The notes: generated by a model from the sequence alone, not told the origin. Positions 22,291-33,328 are shown, counted from the stretch's first letter. The stretch is 64,000 bases of DNA from Chinchilla lanigera (GCF_000276665.1 NW_004955481.1:1244172-1308171); one strand, 5' to 3'. Numbers and translations are program-made.

Positions 22291-22797
22291 ACTTGAGCTT
22301 GTCAGTGTGAAAGGTGCCAGGTACCTGGGTGCAGAGCTGCCTGCGTGCCAGCCTCCAGCCCTGCCCCATGCAGGGCCTCCCAGCAAGGAGGTAGTAGACC
22401 AGACGGGCAAAGGCTGGGGCTTGGAGTTGCTCCTGTGGGGCCCCCGGAGAAGCTGGGAGCCCGGTTAGCACGGCATTCCCAGCCAGGCCTGTTCTGGGGG
22501 GAGCAGCCCTGGCAGATGAAAGCTGAAAGGTTATTCTAACAAGGAGCCGCCCACTTCTCAGCTGAGAGCAATCCTGGTGCACTGGAGGAGCCTGGGGTGG
22601 GTACATAATTCAGCGTGTCAGGAAGAGAGCGGGAGCTAAAGCAGAACCAGAGTGAGCGCTGAGATAAGACAGGGACATGGAATAGTGTTCCTCCCCATGT
22701 GTGCCTGTCCTCAGGAGAGGGACCAGCCTCTTCCCGGGATGGTATGCACCAGCGCTGCAGGATAAAAGGGACCCAGGTTGCCATCAATGGTTCCCAG

Positions 22798-22935
22798 AGG
22801 CAATGTGTGTTCACACAAGTACACAAACACAAACACACAGGCCTGCATACTCCCGCACAGCCCTAACCCAGACACACATGTACACATGTATGCATTCACA
22901 CACGCATGCGCACATGTCCATAGGTCCATTCACCG
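22798..22935 (+). repeat. Degenerate CA-rich stretch
   Basis: acacaagtacacaaacacaa, cagacacacatgtacacatg, cattcacacacgcatgcgca: decayed (CA)n. Confidence 0.8.
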
Positions 22936-22939
22936 GCCC

Positions 22940-23470
22940 CGGCTAACCAAGACCGGCCTCCCTTGATGTGGCTGAGACGCAGGCCTCATGTCTGCCTGTT
23001 TGACCCCTCCTCCTCGCCCTCCTGCACCCAGGGGTTTTGATGAGAGGATCACAGTCCTGGCCTCCAGCTAGGGCGACTAACATTCTGGTTGATTTGCGAC
23101 TGTCTCAATTTTAGCACTGAAAGTCCCACATTCTGGGTAGCTCCTCAGTCCCAGAAACCTCATTCTGGTCACTGCCCCAAGCCTTTGACAGATCTGGTGC
23201 TGGATCCCCCTTCCTAGAGCTCTCCTTACCATCTGCCCCTCCGGGATGGGCCAAGGGGCCCTCAGCAGAGCCAAGATGGAGTCTCTGCTCTTACCCCAGA
23301 GGTGCTGCGTCTACTCAAAACTGATCAAAACCGCTGTGTTTATGGACTGTGGGACAGGCCCTGGGACCCAGAGCTTTCTGGTCCTTGGCTCTCAGTCCTC
23401 CAATGACTCAGGAAACGCCTTCCTGACCCAGCCAGGTTTCTGGGCCCCGCCTGTATGCAGGGAGCATGAC
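22940..23470. other. Intronic DNA, nothing recognised
   Basis: No gene or repeat that I can support. Confidence 0.4.
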
Positions 23471-23474
23471 AGAG

Positions 23475-24180
23475 CATCATCCTTATGGAGTCCATGGGAA
23501 GCATAAGAAAGCAACAAATAAGTAAACTGTCTGATGTGCTAGAAGGTAAGTGCTGTGGAGTGAAGTAAAACCGGGAAGGGACAACTTTAAAATAGGCTGC
23601 TTGGGGGAAGCTTGCTGAGCAGGTGCTTCGGGGCAGACCCCTGCGGCGCGTTCCCAGCAGAGGGGCAGCATGGCAGGGTCAGAGTGGGGCGCTCCGTGTG
23701 GGGAAGCTCAGCACGGCTGGAAAGGTGGGGCCTCTGGGCCGTGGCACAGATCCAGAGGTGTCCCGTGGCTAAGATGGGAGCCCTTCAGGGTTTGGCAGAC
23801 TTCTTGCTGGGTCTCCCTGTCTTCTGCGTTAGAAGAGAGGTAGAGGCAAGGGCAGGGGCAGAGGCTGCTGCAGCCGTCCACTCAGGTGGTGATGGAGGTG
23901 ACCTCTGGAAGTGATGGGTTTGGGATGAATCCTGAAGTTGAGCTGCCGGGACCTCCAGGGGCTTGGCTGTGGCGGGAGGGGAAAGGTCGCTAGGATTCTA
24001 AGGTGTTTAGCCAGAACAGCCACGGGGAAGGGAGCCCCTTTCCCTGGGATGGAGAGGATTTGGGTGGAGGAAGCTTATGGGAGAAGAGTAGAGCACAGTT
24101 TGGACAGATTGCATTTGACAGATGGAGATGTAGGTAAGGCAGATGGATGCCAGTGTCTACACTTAGGAGGGCCAGACTAG
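23475..24180 (+). repeat. Ancient LINE-type repeat pieces
   Basis: Same family as 13955-15330: agaaagcaacaaataagtaa, aggtaagtgctgtggagtga, gtttgggatgaatcctgaag. Highly decayed. Confidence 0.45.
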
Positions 24181-24184
24181 AACT

Positions 24185-24300
24185 TTAAGTGATTATCCCC
24201 ATTTTGTAGGTGAGAAAAGTGAGGCTCAAGGAAATACACTTGTTAAGTGAGGAAGTCAGGATTTGAATCCAGGTCTCTCTGGCTCTAAGGTGTGTTCTCT
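24185..24300 (+). repeat. MIR SINE remnant
   Basis: atccccattttgtaggtgag, aagtgaggctcaaggaaat, aggatttgaatccaggtctc, tctggctctaaggtg: a clear MIR core. Confidence 0.9.
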
Positions 24301-24850
24301 TCCCCAAAGTGTGTTCTTTGGCTCTCCTCCCCCCACATCCTGCAGTGAGGGGAGCCCAGCTGTGCTCTGGCTGGCTTCCTTGTCTCCAGGGCTGAACCAG
24401 GCTGTGAGGGGTGGAGGGGACTCCTCAGGAAGGGGCTTGTGCTAGGGACACAAGCGGTAAAAGTGCCAAGTGGCCTGAGGCGCCAGCAACCCCTTGAGTG
24501 CAGCCGGCCTGGCCTGAGGCTGTTATCCAGGCAGCAGAGAGCATTCGTTTAGCATCGATTGGCTTAGAATGGAGCAGCTGGCGAGGCTGGGGCCGGGGGA
24601 GCTTAGCCTGAGCAGGGGAGAGGGACTGCTGCTGAGCCAGAGGGTTGACCGCGACGCTGAATGGTTTCCAAGCCTCACTGAGGCCCACAGACCTGCAGGG
24701 GGAGGAGGGAGGACCTTGGAGCCTCGGAGGAGCAGAGTGAGGGCCATAATCTTGTCCCTTTGCCCTGCTGCCCAGCTGTAGGGCTTGGCCAGGCGCTTAC
24801 CTAAGGGTACCTTGTTTCCTCCTCCAGGATGCTCCATGTAGAGAACATGG

Positions 24851-25009
24851 TAAGCATTAAAGCCAGAGCCTGTGGGGCCCCCACTACACTGCCTGTGTGA
24901 CGTGGGCCTGGAGCAGGAGTTTTGTCAGTGCTAGACCGAGTGCAGAGCTCTCTCGTCACCCCTACCCTGGGTTTTACTGGGTCCAGCTGAGCTGAGGTTA
25001 CAACCTCTG
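24851..25009 (+). repeat. Source segment of a local inverted duplication
   Basis: Reappears as its reverse complement within 25431-25597 at about 95% identity (about 7 mismatches over ~153 aligned bases). The copy reads through into 25193-25200 without the SINE that now separates 25009 and 25193. Confidence 0.92.
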
Positions 25010-25182
25010 TTTTTTTGTTTTGTTTTGTTTTGTTTTGGTCTTTTTGAGACAGGGTCTCACTGTGCAGTTCAGGCTGGTCTTGAACTCAGTTTGTAGCCCA
25101 GGCTGGCCTCAAACTCTCAACCATCCTTGCCTCTTGAGTGCTGAGATTACAGGCATGCACCACTTGTACTGCCACGCCCACC
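25010..25182 (-). repeat. B1 SINE with target-site duplication
   Basis: T-rich start, tttttgagacagggtctcac ... tgctgagattacaggcatgc ... gccacgccca. Flanked by ACAACCTCTG (25000-25009 and 25183-25192), so it is a recognisable retroposition. It post-dates the inverted duplication. Confidence 0.93.
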
Positions 25183-25239
25183 ACAACCTCTGTGAAAGCT
25201 CTAATTAGAAGGGGGTAGAAAAAGAAAAAGGTAGTGCCT

Positions 25240-25325
25240 GCCATCTGACTTTGCACCTCAGTGCCTTTGCACATGCTGTTCCCTCTGACTTTGCCTTCCC
25301 ACCCATTTTACCAAGTCAGCCCCCT
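25240..25325 (+). repeat. L2 LINE fragment
   Basis: gcacctcagtgcctttgcac, atgctgttccctctgacttt: L2 3' end. Confidence 0.75.
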
Positions 25326-25363
25326 CTTGGGGCTGCTGAAAGGGCTGGGGAAGGTGGCTATCT

Positions 25364-25793
25364 CTTTTGTTTTTTGTTTTTTGGTGTTTTTTTTTGTCTT
25401 TTTGAGACAGGGTCTTGCTATGCAGTTCTCAGCTTTCACAGAGGTTGTAACCTCAGCTCAGCTGGGCCCAGTAAAACGCAGGGCAGGGGTGGCCAGAGAC
25501 CTCTGCACTCGGTCTAGCACTGACAAAACTCCTGCTCCAGGCCCACGTCAGACAGGCAGTGTAGTGGGGGCCCCACAGGCTCTGGCTTTAATGCTTAGCC
25601 ACCTTTCTTGAGCCAGGCATGGTGGCACACGCCTGTAATCCCAGCACTCGGGAGGCTGAGGCTGACCTTGAGCTCAGGCTGGCCTTGAGCTCACTTTGTA
25701 GCTCAGGCTGGTCTCAAACTTGCAATGATCCTCCTGCCTCAGCCTCCCGACTGCTGGGATTTACAGGCATGCGCCACCATGCCCGGCTCAACA
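25364..25793 (-). repeat. B1 SINE split by a 247-bp inverted insert, with a 13-bp target-site duplication
   Basis: AAGGTGGCTATCT flanks the unit (25351-25363 and 25794-25806). The reversed B1 runs to ...gctatgcagttc at 25428 and resumes with aggctggcc at 25676, exactly where the consensus should continue. The inserted 25429-25675 holds an inverted copy of 24851-25009/25193-25200 joined to an inverted copy of 25736-25803 (the B1 end plus its flank). Confidence 0.88.
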
Positions 25794-25984
25794 AAGGTGG
25801 CTATCTGTACTCAGACCACTCCTCTTCCCCCCCATGGTCCCTGCCTGGTGAGTGGGGTTAAGATTTGCAGAAAGTAGAACCTGAAACAGTGCTGTCTCCC
25901 TTGCCTGCACATCCTCTGTGCTAGTGCCGGGCTGAACCCAGAGCCTTTTTACTGAGTCCTAAGACGGCCTTGGGTGCCAAGAAC

Positions 25985-26055
25985 TCTTCTCAGCCCCATT
26001 TCACAGATCTGCTCCAAGAGGTTGAGAGACTGTTGGTGCAACATTGTTAACCAGT
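25985..26055 (+). repeat. MIR fragment
   Basis: cagccccatttcacagatct, gaggttgagagactgttgg. Confidence 0.5.
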
Positions 26056-26059
26056 GACA

Positions 26060-26455
26060 GGACATGTTGGCAGAGGCACAGGGGCAGCAGGAGCCTTCCT
26101 GAGCCCCTCCTCCCATTTTCCCCATCCCCTGCCAGGCACCCGGGCCCTGGGCCCCAGCACCTGAGCAGACAGCCTGGTTTTATGAGTTCCCCACTCTGTT
26201 AGTGAGGCCTGATGACGCCAAGGGATGAGGCTGTGGAGACCCTGGTGAGCTCTGATGCAGGCAGCTGAGAGGTTTGGGAGCAGCTGAGCAGCAGAGCGCA
26301 TCACCCTGAGGAACAGGCGGGCAAACCCCAGGTCTGCCCTCCTCAGAACCCTCAGGCACCCCCACTCCTACCCCAGGAGAAGGCTGAGAGGCTGTATGGG
26401 AAATGTAAGCCTCCTCCACAGAAACATGGATCCCTGCTAATTTGAAGTCTTAAAG
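26060..26455. other. Intronic DNA, nothing recognised
   Basis: No gene or repeat that I can support. Confidence 0.4.
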
Positions 26456-26463
26456 TGCACAAC

Positions 26464-26560
26464 AGGGCTGGGGATTTAGCTCAGCGGCACAGCGCCTCCC
26501 TGGCAAGTGCAAAGTCATGAGTTCAATTCCCGGTACCAGAAAAAAAAAAAAAAGAGAGAG
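26464..26560 (+). repeat. ID SINE, young type
   Basis: ctggggatttagctcagcgg (tRNA A-box-like), cacagcgcctccctggcaag, gagttcaattcccggtacca (B-box-like), then an A run. Belongs to the 'ggcacagcgcctg' subfamily. Confidence 0.93.
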
Positions 26561-26578
26561 TCATACAAAATGCACAAT

Positions 26579-26760
26579 AGCTAGGAGTGGTGGCACATGC
26601 CTGCAATCCCAGCACTCGGGAGGCTGAGGCAAGAGGATCAATGTGACTTTGAGGCCAGCCTGGGCTGTCTAGTGAGTTCAAGTCTTGACTGAACTACACA
26701 GTGAGACCCTGTCTCAAAAACAGACAAACAAACAAAACAAAAAACCAAACCAAACCAAAA
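26579..26760 (+). repeat. B1 SINE
   Basis: gctaggagtggtggcacatg ... aggctgaggcaagaggatca ... gtgagaccctgtctcaaaaa, then an A-rich aaacaaacaaaac tail. Near repeats of aaatgcacaa / aaatgtacaa flank it, probably the target-site duplication. Confidence 0.93.
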
Positions 26761-26779
26761 CAAAATGTACAACAAAGCA

Positions 26780-28420
26780 CAGGCCTCGTCGTTAAAACAT
26801 TAATCAGGCGATCAGCGAATCAGGGCTCCCAAAGGCTGCAGGAAGGGGGCACAGGAGGAGCCATGGCTCCTCCTCCACGTAGCTCCTGCCTCCATGGGAA
26901 GACATCTGCAGCATGGTGATCCGGGGTCTGGCACCCCCTGGCTAAGCTAGGAGGTGCAGAAGTGGGTGGAGCTGACTGGGACAGCTAGTCAAGGGGCATG
27001 AAGATGGAGCAGCTTCCGGGCTGGAGAGGCAGTCAGCTGAGACCTCATCCCACAGTGGGAGGGGCGGGTATCTGGAAGGGCGACCTCCCTGGCACAGGCT
27101 CTGCCACGTGGGCAGTACTGAAAGACAGAGAGCAGCTGCCCTGGGCCTGATCCCACCGTCCTGTTTCCCAGGGAGCCCTTCATTGTCCTCTGGCCTTTGG
27201 CAGGAAGTGACTGCCCCGTGCCGTCCCTGTGGCCTTGTTGCCCCAGATCCCAGCACAACAGCATGTTCTTCCTCAAGGCAGTAGGGAACATGAGCCTGGC
27301 CCTGGGCCAAGCCGTGGCTGGAGTCCCTCATCTTCCTGTGGCCCTCTCAGAGGAAGGTGAGAGGACCAGGGCCTCGGTTCCCGCCTGCATGCTGCCCTGC
27401 CCTCTGGAGCCTTCCTCCTGCCGCCATATATTCACAAGTCTTTTACTAAGCCCACACCTGGATTTTGGGGCACTTTGGCATTTTCACTTACACTGAGGTC
27501 CTGGCTGGTTTCTCTTGTACACTGGCATCCCCTGGGGGTATCAGCTTTCTTTTCCTGGGGCTGGGCATACATCTGCCCTTGAGCCCCACCCCACCCCACC
27601 CCTGCTGGCTTCTCTGGGGCCTTAAGGACTTAGAGCCACAACAGCAAGCAGAGGAGAGCCCCCCCATGTCCCACACCCCCACCACACAGAGTAGGTCTGG
27701 CAATCAGAAGAGCGCAGACAGAAGCGCTCTGTAAACTCCAGCGAGCTGTATAAATGTTGAATGGTATTAGTGCTAAGCCTGACACAGCCCCCACCGCCTA
27801 CCCCGTGCCCTGCAGCTGCAGGCTGAAAGTAGAAAATTCCTTTGTCTTTACAGGACCCCTGGTAGCTACTGCACCACTGAGTCCCCTTCAGCCTGAAATG
27901 TGGGATGGGCGTGGTGAACACTGCATGCCCTGAGTCAGGAGGGAGAGCCCGGGCTCCACAGAGTGGCCAGGAGGGGGCCACTCCCTGGGGAAGACTCTGG
28001 CAGGTGTGCCTTCTTGGAAGCAAGCAGCTTGGGCAGGGTGAGAGGTGTGAGCTGAGCCAAGCAATCTGGAGCTGTGGCCCTGTAGAATGTGTAGCTAGTG
28101 AGGGACAGGCTCCCCAAGAGGAGGCTGGGATCTGGAGCACAGGCTCCTACCCCCTCACGCCCCTGCCTCCCCCAGCAGGGCCGGGGCTCCCGAGCAGATA
28201 GAGGCAGAAATGGAGGCTGGAGGCTACACCCAGGCCTCCAAACAGGAGGGCTGTCAGAGTGATCATCTGACTTCTGGAGGGAGAAACTGAGGTAGAGACC
28301 GCTGTCGTCATGGCCTGGCCTATAGGCTGTGCCACGGCTGGGGTGATGGAAGGCATTGCAAGGGCAACACAGAGAGAATGGCTTGGTTCAGAAAGGGCCT
28401 ATGATGCTGTGTTGCCACCA
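26780..28420. other. Intronic DNA, nothing recognised
   Basis: GC-rich unique-looking sequence without a gene. Open frames here lack domain or splice support. Confidence 0.4.
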
Positions 28421-28429
28421 CTATGGAGG

Positions 28430-28520
28430 GCATAATTGCTCTGAAAGCGCAACCGAACCCAATTATGCAAAAACTAAATTATGTGCAATGATTTTTATGT
28501 GCTGGAAACGTTCAGTTGAA
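28430..28520. promoter_or_regulatory. Candidate conserved regulatory block
   Basis: Non-repetitive AT-rich patch with cataattgctctg, cccaattatgcaaaaac (POU-like ATGCAAA) and taaattatgtgcaatga in an otherwise GC-rich intron, about 1.5 kb upstream of exon 2. Conservation is inferred from composition and motifs, not aligned. Confidence 0.4.
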
Positions 28521-29004
28521 GCCGGGTGATTGCAGGGGGACAGGAAGCAGCTGCCACTCTCTGGGAGCCCATAACTCCCAACAGCTGGGAGCTGTCACTT
28601 ATGTACAACACTGTTTCTGCCGAGAATAAGGAGGTGGCGGTGGCGGTGAGACCTGCTCAGCCAGGACCCGGGGCTGCGGCTGGGCCTGGGCAGCAGCAGG
28701 CCTGGGAGCCCAGGCAGGCAGCTGACCGGCCCTGGAGTGGTGGGGAGGGTGGGCTCTCTCAGCCCAAATGCTCTGGGCACAGCTGGCAGCAGGAAGACTG
28801 TGCTGAACTGCCCCAGGAACCCTGGCTCTCAGGAGGGACGGCCAGACAAGCTGGAAGAAAAGGGGCAAGAGGCCAACCCCGGCAGGGAGGAGATGACTGC
28901 CTGGCCCTCTGGGGTGGATGTCTGTAGGCCTGGAGCCTGTCCCCTCCACCCTGGCGCGCCTGCTGGGCCGCTTGGGGCAGCTGTGACCCTGGAAAAAGGC
29001 AGGT

Positions 29005-29145
29005 AATGACGATCGTCCATAATGAGGCTTCTCCGATAATGAGTGTGGGGCTATTACCCGACCACAGGCTGGACACATCCGAAAATAAATTATTTTAAGG
29101 ATCCATTAACGAATGCCTAATTAATGCCCAATTAGAGGGAAGCTA
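29005..29145. promoter_or_regulatory. Candidate homeodomain-rich regulatory block
   Basis: Repeated TAAT/ATTA cores in 140 bp: ggtaatgacgatcg, ccataatgaggc, cgataatgagtg, aaataaattatttt, ccattaacgaatgcc, taattaatgcccaattagag. Repeat-free, about 0.9 kb before exon 2. Confidence 0.45.
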
Positions 29146-29324
29146 CAGAGGAAATGCTCCGGACAACTGAGAGGCAAGGCCTGGCTTTGCAGCCACAGCC
29201 TTGGAGGCCAGGAGGGGCACGGACTGGAAGGTGGCCCCGATAGGGGCAGTGTCAGTCTGGCGGTTTCCAAGAAACCCAGAGCAGTGTCATGTGTCCTCCC
29301 TGGTGCCACCTCCAGGCCCTCACA

Positions 29325-29420
29325 GACATGTGAGGTCTCCATGTATCCACACAGCTCTGTAAGGGAGCATTACTGCTACCTGCCTTTTAGAAATGAGGAA
29401 ACTGGGGCACATAGGGGACA
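29325..29420 (+). repeat. MIR SINE remnant
   Basis: cacacagctctgtaagggag, cattactgctacctgcctt, tagaaatgaggaaactgggg. Confidence 0.7.
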
Positions 29421-29429
29421 TCAAATATT

Positions 29430-30030
29430 TGAGGATGGTGAAAGGCACTGTAAATGAAACATCTTTTGAGGTGCATTTTGGTGTCGTGTATGCGTGCTTT
29501 GCTTGTTTGGGGAAATAATTTAAATAAAATGATTCCTCAGGACTCCGTGGGAGATATTTACTTTGTTGGAACAACTCTCTGTGAATGCTGATCATGGTAA
29601 GCAAGTGGCTGCACTGGGATAAGACCTGGAGGCTGGCGGGCTGTGTCCGTGGATGTGGCCCTCACACAGCCGGGCTGACGGCCTGAGCAGGCGAGGCCCA
29701 GGAGCATTCGAGTATGTGGGTGATCAGGGCCTTCACCCCAAATATACCTGCCACCCAGGCTGGGGATTAAACCTCAGTAGGTGTGAGGTGCCAAGAAGTA
29801 GGAGAGATTTTCAGTCTAAGACAAGGTCCAGGCGAGGACTTGGACCTCTACTTTCCTCCATTCTGGGGCCAGGCTCTCAGGGGGCTACCTGACAGACCCT
29901 CAGCACAGGGCAGAAGGGGACAAAGGCCTAGCAAGCCCAGGGGAGGACTGGCACAGGACCATCCTCCGTACTCTGTTTCCCACCTCCTCAGGCAGCCCCT
30001 GACCGGCTGTGCTGTCTCTTTCCCCGCCAG
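29430..30030 (+). other. RTN4RL1: End of intron 1 with splice acceptor
   Basis: Unique sequence plus a short ID-like scrap near 29755-29790. The acceptor at 30030 has a pyrimidine tract, ctgtctctttccccgccag. Confidence 0.7.
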
Positions 30031-31355
30031 GGTGCTGTGTGGAATTGCTGCTGCTGCTGCTGGCCGTGGAGCTGCCCCTGGGCAGCGGCTGCCCCAGGGA
30101 CTGTGTGTGCTACCCAGCTCCCATGACAGTCAGCTGCCAGGCCCACAACTTTGCCGCCATCCCTGAGGGCATCCCTGAGGACAGTGAGCGCGTCTTCCTG
30201 CAGAATAACCGCATCACCCTCCTCCAGCAGGGCCACTTCAGCCCTGCCATGGTGACCCTGTGGATCTACTCCAACAACATCACCTTCATTGATCCCAACA
30301 CCTTCGAGGGCTTTGTGCACCTGGAGGAGCTGGACCTGGGCGACAATCGACAATTGCGGACTCTGGCGCCCGAAACCTTCCAGGGCCTGGTAAAGCTCCA
30401 TGCCCTCTACCTCTATAAATGTGGGCTCAGTGCGCTGCCAGCAGGTATCTTTAATGGCTTGCATAGCCTGCAGTATCTGTACCTGCAGGACAACCACATT
30501 GAGTATCTGCAGGACGACATCTTTGTGGACCTGGTCAATCTCAGCCACCTGTTTCTTCACGGCAACAAGCTGTGGAGTCTGGGCCAGGGGACCTTTCGGG
30601 GCCTGGTGAACCTGGACCGACTGCTCCTACATGAAAACCAGCTGCAGTGGGTCCACCACAAGGCTTTCCATGACCTGCGCAGGCTGACCACCCTCTTTCT
30701 CTTCAACAATAGTCTCTCGGAGCTGCAGGGCGACTGCCTGGCCCCCCTGACAGCCTTGGAGTTCCTCCGCCTGAATGGGAATGCCTGGGATTGTGGCTGC
30801 CAGGCGCGCTCCCTGTGGGAATGGCTGCGGAGGTTCCGAGGCTCCAGCTCGGCTGTTCCCTGCGCATCCCCTGAGCTGCGGCAAGGCCAGGACCTGAAGA
30901 TGCTGAGGGCTGAGGACTTCCGGAACTGCACAGGCCCAGCGTCCCCACACCAGATCAAGTCGCATACCCTCACCACCACTGACAGGGCTGCCCGTAAAGA
31001 GCATCACCCGGCCCATGGCCCGGCCAGGGACAGGGGCCACCCGCACAGCCATCAGCCTGGCTCCAGGTCAGGTTACAAGAAGCCAGGCAAGAATTGTACC
31101 AGCCACAGGAACCGCAACCAGATCTCTAAGGCAGGCACCGGGAAACAGCCCCATGAGCTGCAGGACTATGCTCCCGATTACCAGCACAAGTTCAGCTTTG
31201 ACATCATGCCCACAGCTCGGCCCAAGAGGAAGGGCAAGTGTGCTCGCAGGACCCCCATCCGCACCCCCAGCGGGGTGCAACAGGCATCCTCAGGCTGTTC
31301 TCTGGGGGCCTCGCTCCTGGCCTGGATACTGGGGCTGGCGGTCACTCTCCGCTGA
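30031..31355 (+). CDS. RTN4RL1: Reticulon-4 receptor-like 1 (Nogo receptor 3), coding exon 2, partial CDS lacking the first ~4 codons
   Basis: Encodes a GPI-anchored leucine-rich-repeat receptor of the Nogo receptor family, which acts on the neuronal surface. The known family role is to bind chondroitin sulfate proteoglycans and help restrict axon growth. The exon starts after a pyrimidine-rich acceptor (tccccgccag, 30021-30030) in phase 1, so exon 1 should supply about MLRK plus one base. The ATG at 30009 lies in the acceptor tract and is not the start. In full-protein numbering: hydrophobic signal peptide to ~24; LRRNT with four cysteines (CPRDCVC...SC) ~25-54; eight or nine LRRs ~55-255; LRRCT (WDCGC...C...C) ~260-312; basic Ser/Thr/His-rich stalk; hydrophobic C-terminus ending LAVTLR after a small-residue site near 424, as expected for a GPI signal. 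N-glycosylation sequons occur at NIT, NLS, NNS and two NCT sites. The deduced length is 445 residues; from memory mouse has 445 and human 441, and the extra SRSGY-like stalk residues are rodent-like. The frame is intact to TGA at 31353-31355. Confidence 0.97.
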
Positions 31356-32060
31356 GGACCCAGGGCACCAGCACCCAGCACTGCCACATGTCCATCAAGG
31401 AACAGAATTTCTTTTCTTCTTTTTTTTACAAGTGGAAGAGCTGCTGGGTTTCAGGAAAAGGCTGATAGAGCCTTCAGCTGCTGTCTGGACCCTACCTGGT
31501 GGATTATAAACCCAAAGTGTATAGCCCTAGACGGGAGGGGATTAGCAAGCACATCTCACTCAGCTGTCCCAGCCAGCCCCCGCCAAGCACCTACAGACAG
31601 CGTCCACTCCAGCAAGGCGGTAAAAGTTATGCACAGTGAGTCCTTCCTTAGCAGCAATGGGACAAGTGCCCCTCCAGTGGGCTCGGCTCTGTGGAATCCT
31701 GATCATTTGGAGAGGCCTGAAGGGCCCCACCATTCCTGGAGGAAGCAGAACTCAGAACAAACAAGGCTGAGATGGCTGGGTTGACCAGCAGTCAGAGCAG
31801 TTGAGCAGGTGGCATTTTGGCCTGTGCCTGAGGCCATGTAGTGAACCTGCCCTGAATCCAACCCTATGTCACCTTCAGTCTCTCCCTTAAGGGTAACGCC
31901 TCTTGTTCCTGTTGTCTCAGGCAACCCTGGCAGATCCAGGTCCAACTGCTGGGGTCTAAGAACCAATCACCAAAGGAAAGATCATCAGAGGCTGAAGTTT
32001 AGAACTTCATCACATGCAATGAAATTCTCACAGAAGGTGCAGTTTTATACCTACATCCAC

Positions 32061-32117
32061 TTATATATATATACACACACACACACTACACATATAAATA
32101 TATATATATATATATAC
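32061..32117 (+). repeat. TA/CA microsatellite in RTN4RL1 3' UTR
   Basis: (TA)n, (CA)n, then (TA)n again, with short interruptions. Confidence 0.95.
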
Positions 32118-33109
32118 AAATGCACAGGTTCCCCGCCCCCTTCTGTTACCAAACTGTATGTCTTATCATGTTTATAAACTATATGGAAAACTATGTCTGC
32201 TGAACTAAGGATTGTATTGGTGATTTCTAGCAAGAAGAAAAGTTATAGAATTTTTGTCTAGAATCCCAACCTGGCAACAATAGTCCCTAGGTAACACAGG
32301 CTTGCCAGGACCTGGGGCAAGAGGTCAGGGGGACAGTTTAGAGAGAAAGAGAGGCAGTGAGATTCACTTCAGGGGACCAATATCCTTAGATATTTAGAAC
32401 ATCACCTTGTTTTTATATGCAACACAAGCCTGCCTGGCACCCTGGAGCACCCCGTTATCCCTAATGTAGAAGCTGTGGGTGTCTGGGTGAAAAGTGGGAA
32501 GCAGCCTGTTGGACATCAGGGAGCCAGGAACCAGGAGCCATCAAGATGGAAAAAGGAAAGAAGGGGCCCTGGGGTTTTTAAGCCAGCAGGCCCAGCAGCA
32601 TCCACAGTGTTAGTCCAAGTGGCTGGACAGTGTCATCAGCCTAGCGCTTGGCCAGCGACAATCTGGTCAGGCCAGGGAGACTCTGAGGAGGAGCCCAGGC
32701 TTCCAGCATGGCTCTACTGCTGCATTTTAACCTGAGGTTTTTTGGTGAGTGAACCAGCAAGGGCCCTGTGCAGCTTGGCATGAGGGAAGCATCAGGTGGC
32801 CGTAGCAGAAGGGGAACGATAAGGGCATTTCATGAGCCGTCTCAGGCACTCCGCATTGCAGAGGCCTTGTCCCTCCTGACCCTTCTGGGATGTCCATGCA
32901 TGGGCAGAGGTCAGTGGGCCGGACTCAGGGGTCAGGAGCAGGGATGAGAGACACACAAGTAATGAAGCGGGGAAGCCCAGATGGGAGAGGGGCTGCTGGC
33001 CAGGGGCCTGGGCTTGCAGTCTCTTGCGCTTTGCACAAACCTGAATTCCCCACCAGAGAGGGTGAGTGTGAGGAGTGAGAAACACTGAATCCAATTAAGA
33101 GAGAAAAAT

Positions 33110-33115
33110 AATAAA
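33110..33115 (+). terminator. RTN4RL1: Candidate poly(A) signal AATAAA for RTN4RL1
   Basis: Hexamer AATAAA directly before an A run, with a U-rich element about 25-40 nt downstream. It may instead be simple A-rich sequence. Confidence 0.35.
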
Positions 33116-33139
33116 AAAAAAATTCTCTTGGACAAGAAC

Positions 33140-33328
33140 ACTGTTTTTCATTTCCTAACCTTGCATTCCTGAAGGGGTGGCAGATCCTGGGCTTGAGGGG
33201 TAGGCGAGCCTGGCCCAGCACAGCTCTGAGAACACAGCACATTTGTTGGCAGGAGGAGCTGTAGGGGGCAGGGGTGCACTGACTCATGGGGATATACAAG
33301 AGCATGCATACATGCACACGCGTGCGCG

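Larger units (their letters stand above)
1..30030 (+). other. RTN4RL1: RTN4RL1 intron 1 (3' part; intron starts outside the window)
   Basis: The coding exon opens at a phase-1 acceptor at 30030, so an upstream exon with the initiator codon must exist. No MLRK-encoding exon followed by a splice donor was found in the first 30 kb. The human intron is tens of kilobases long, so exon 1 probably lies before position 1. The sequence here is interspersed repeats plus non-coding unique DNA. No open frame in it looks like a protein: the longer ones are GC-rich or sit in L2 remnants. Confidence 0.8.
31356..33135 (+). other. RTN4RL1: RTN4RL1 3' UTR (end approximate)
   Basis: Starts right after the stop codon. 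It contains a pyrimidine run near 31408-31430 and a TA/CA microsatellite (32061-32117). The first good plus-strand poly(A) signal I see is AATAAA at 33110-33115, in an A-rich stretch with a T-rich sequence just downstream (ctgtttttcatttcc). That gives a UTR of about 1.8 kb. A later ATTAAA near 33968 is an alternative. The end is inferred; only the start is certain. Confidence 0.5.

Noticed and set aside
26464..26530. tRNA-like sequence with A- and B-box motifs (also at 34943, 40841, 50025)
   Set aside because: These are ID SINEs: dispersed copies with A-rich tails and target-site duplications, not tRNA genes.
1..30000. RTN4RL1 exon 1 inside the window
   Set aside because: No ATG-encoded MLRK segment followed by a phase-1 splice donor was found. 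The CpG block at 1214-1465 does not encode it.
30009..30030. ATG at 30009 in frame with RTN4RL1 as a possible start
   Set aside because: It lies in the pyrimidine tract of the splice acceptor. The residues it would add do not match the family start, and removing them leaves exactly the phase-1 junction expected after MLRK.
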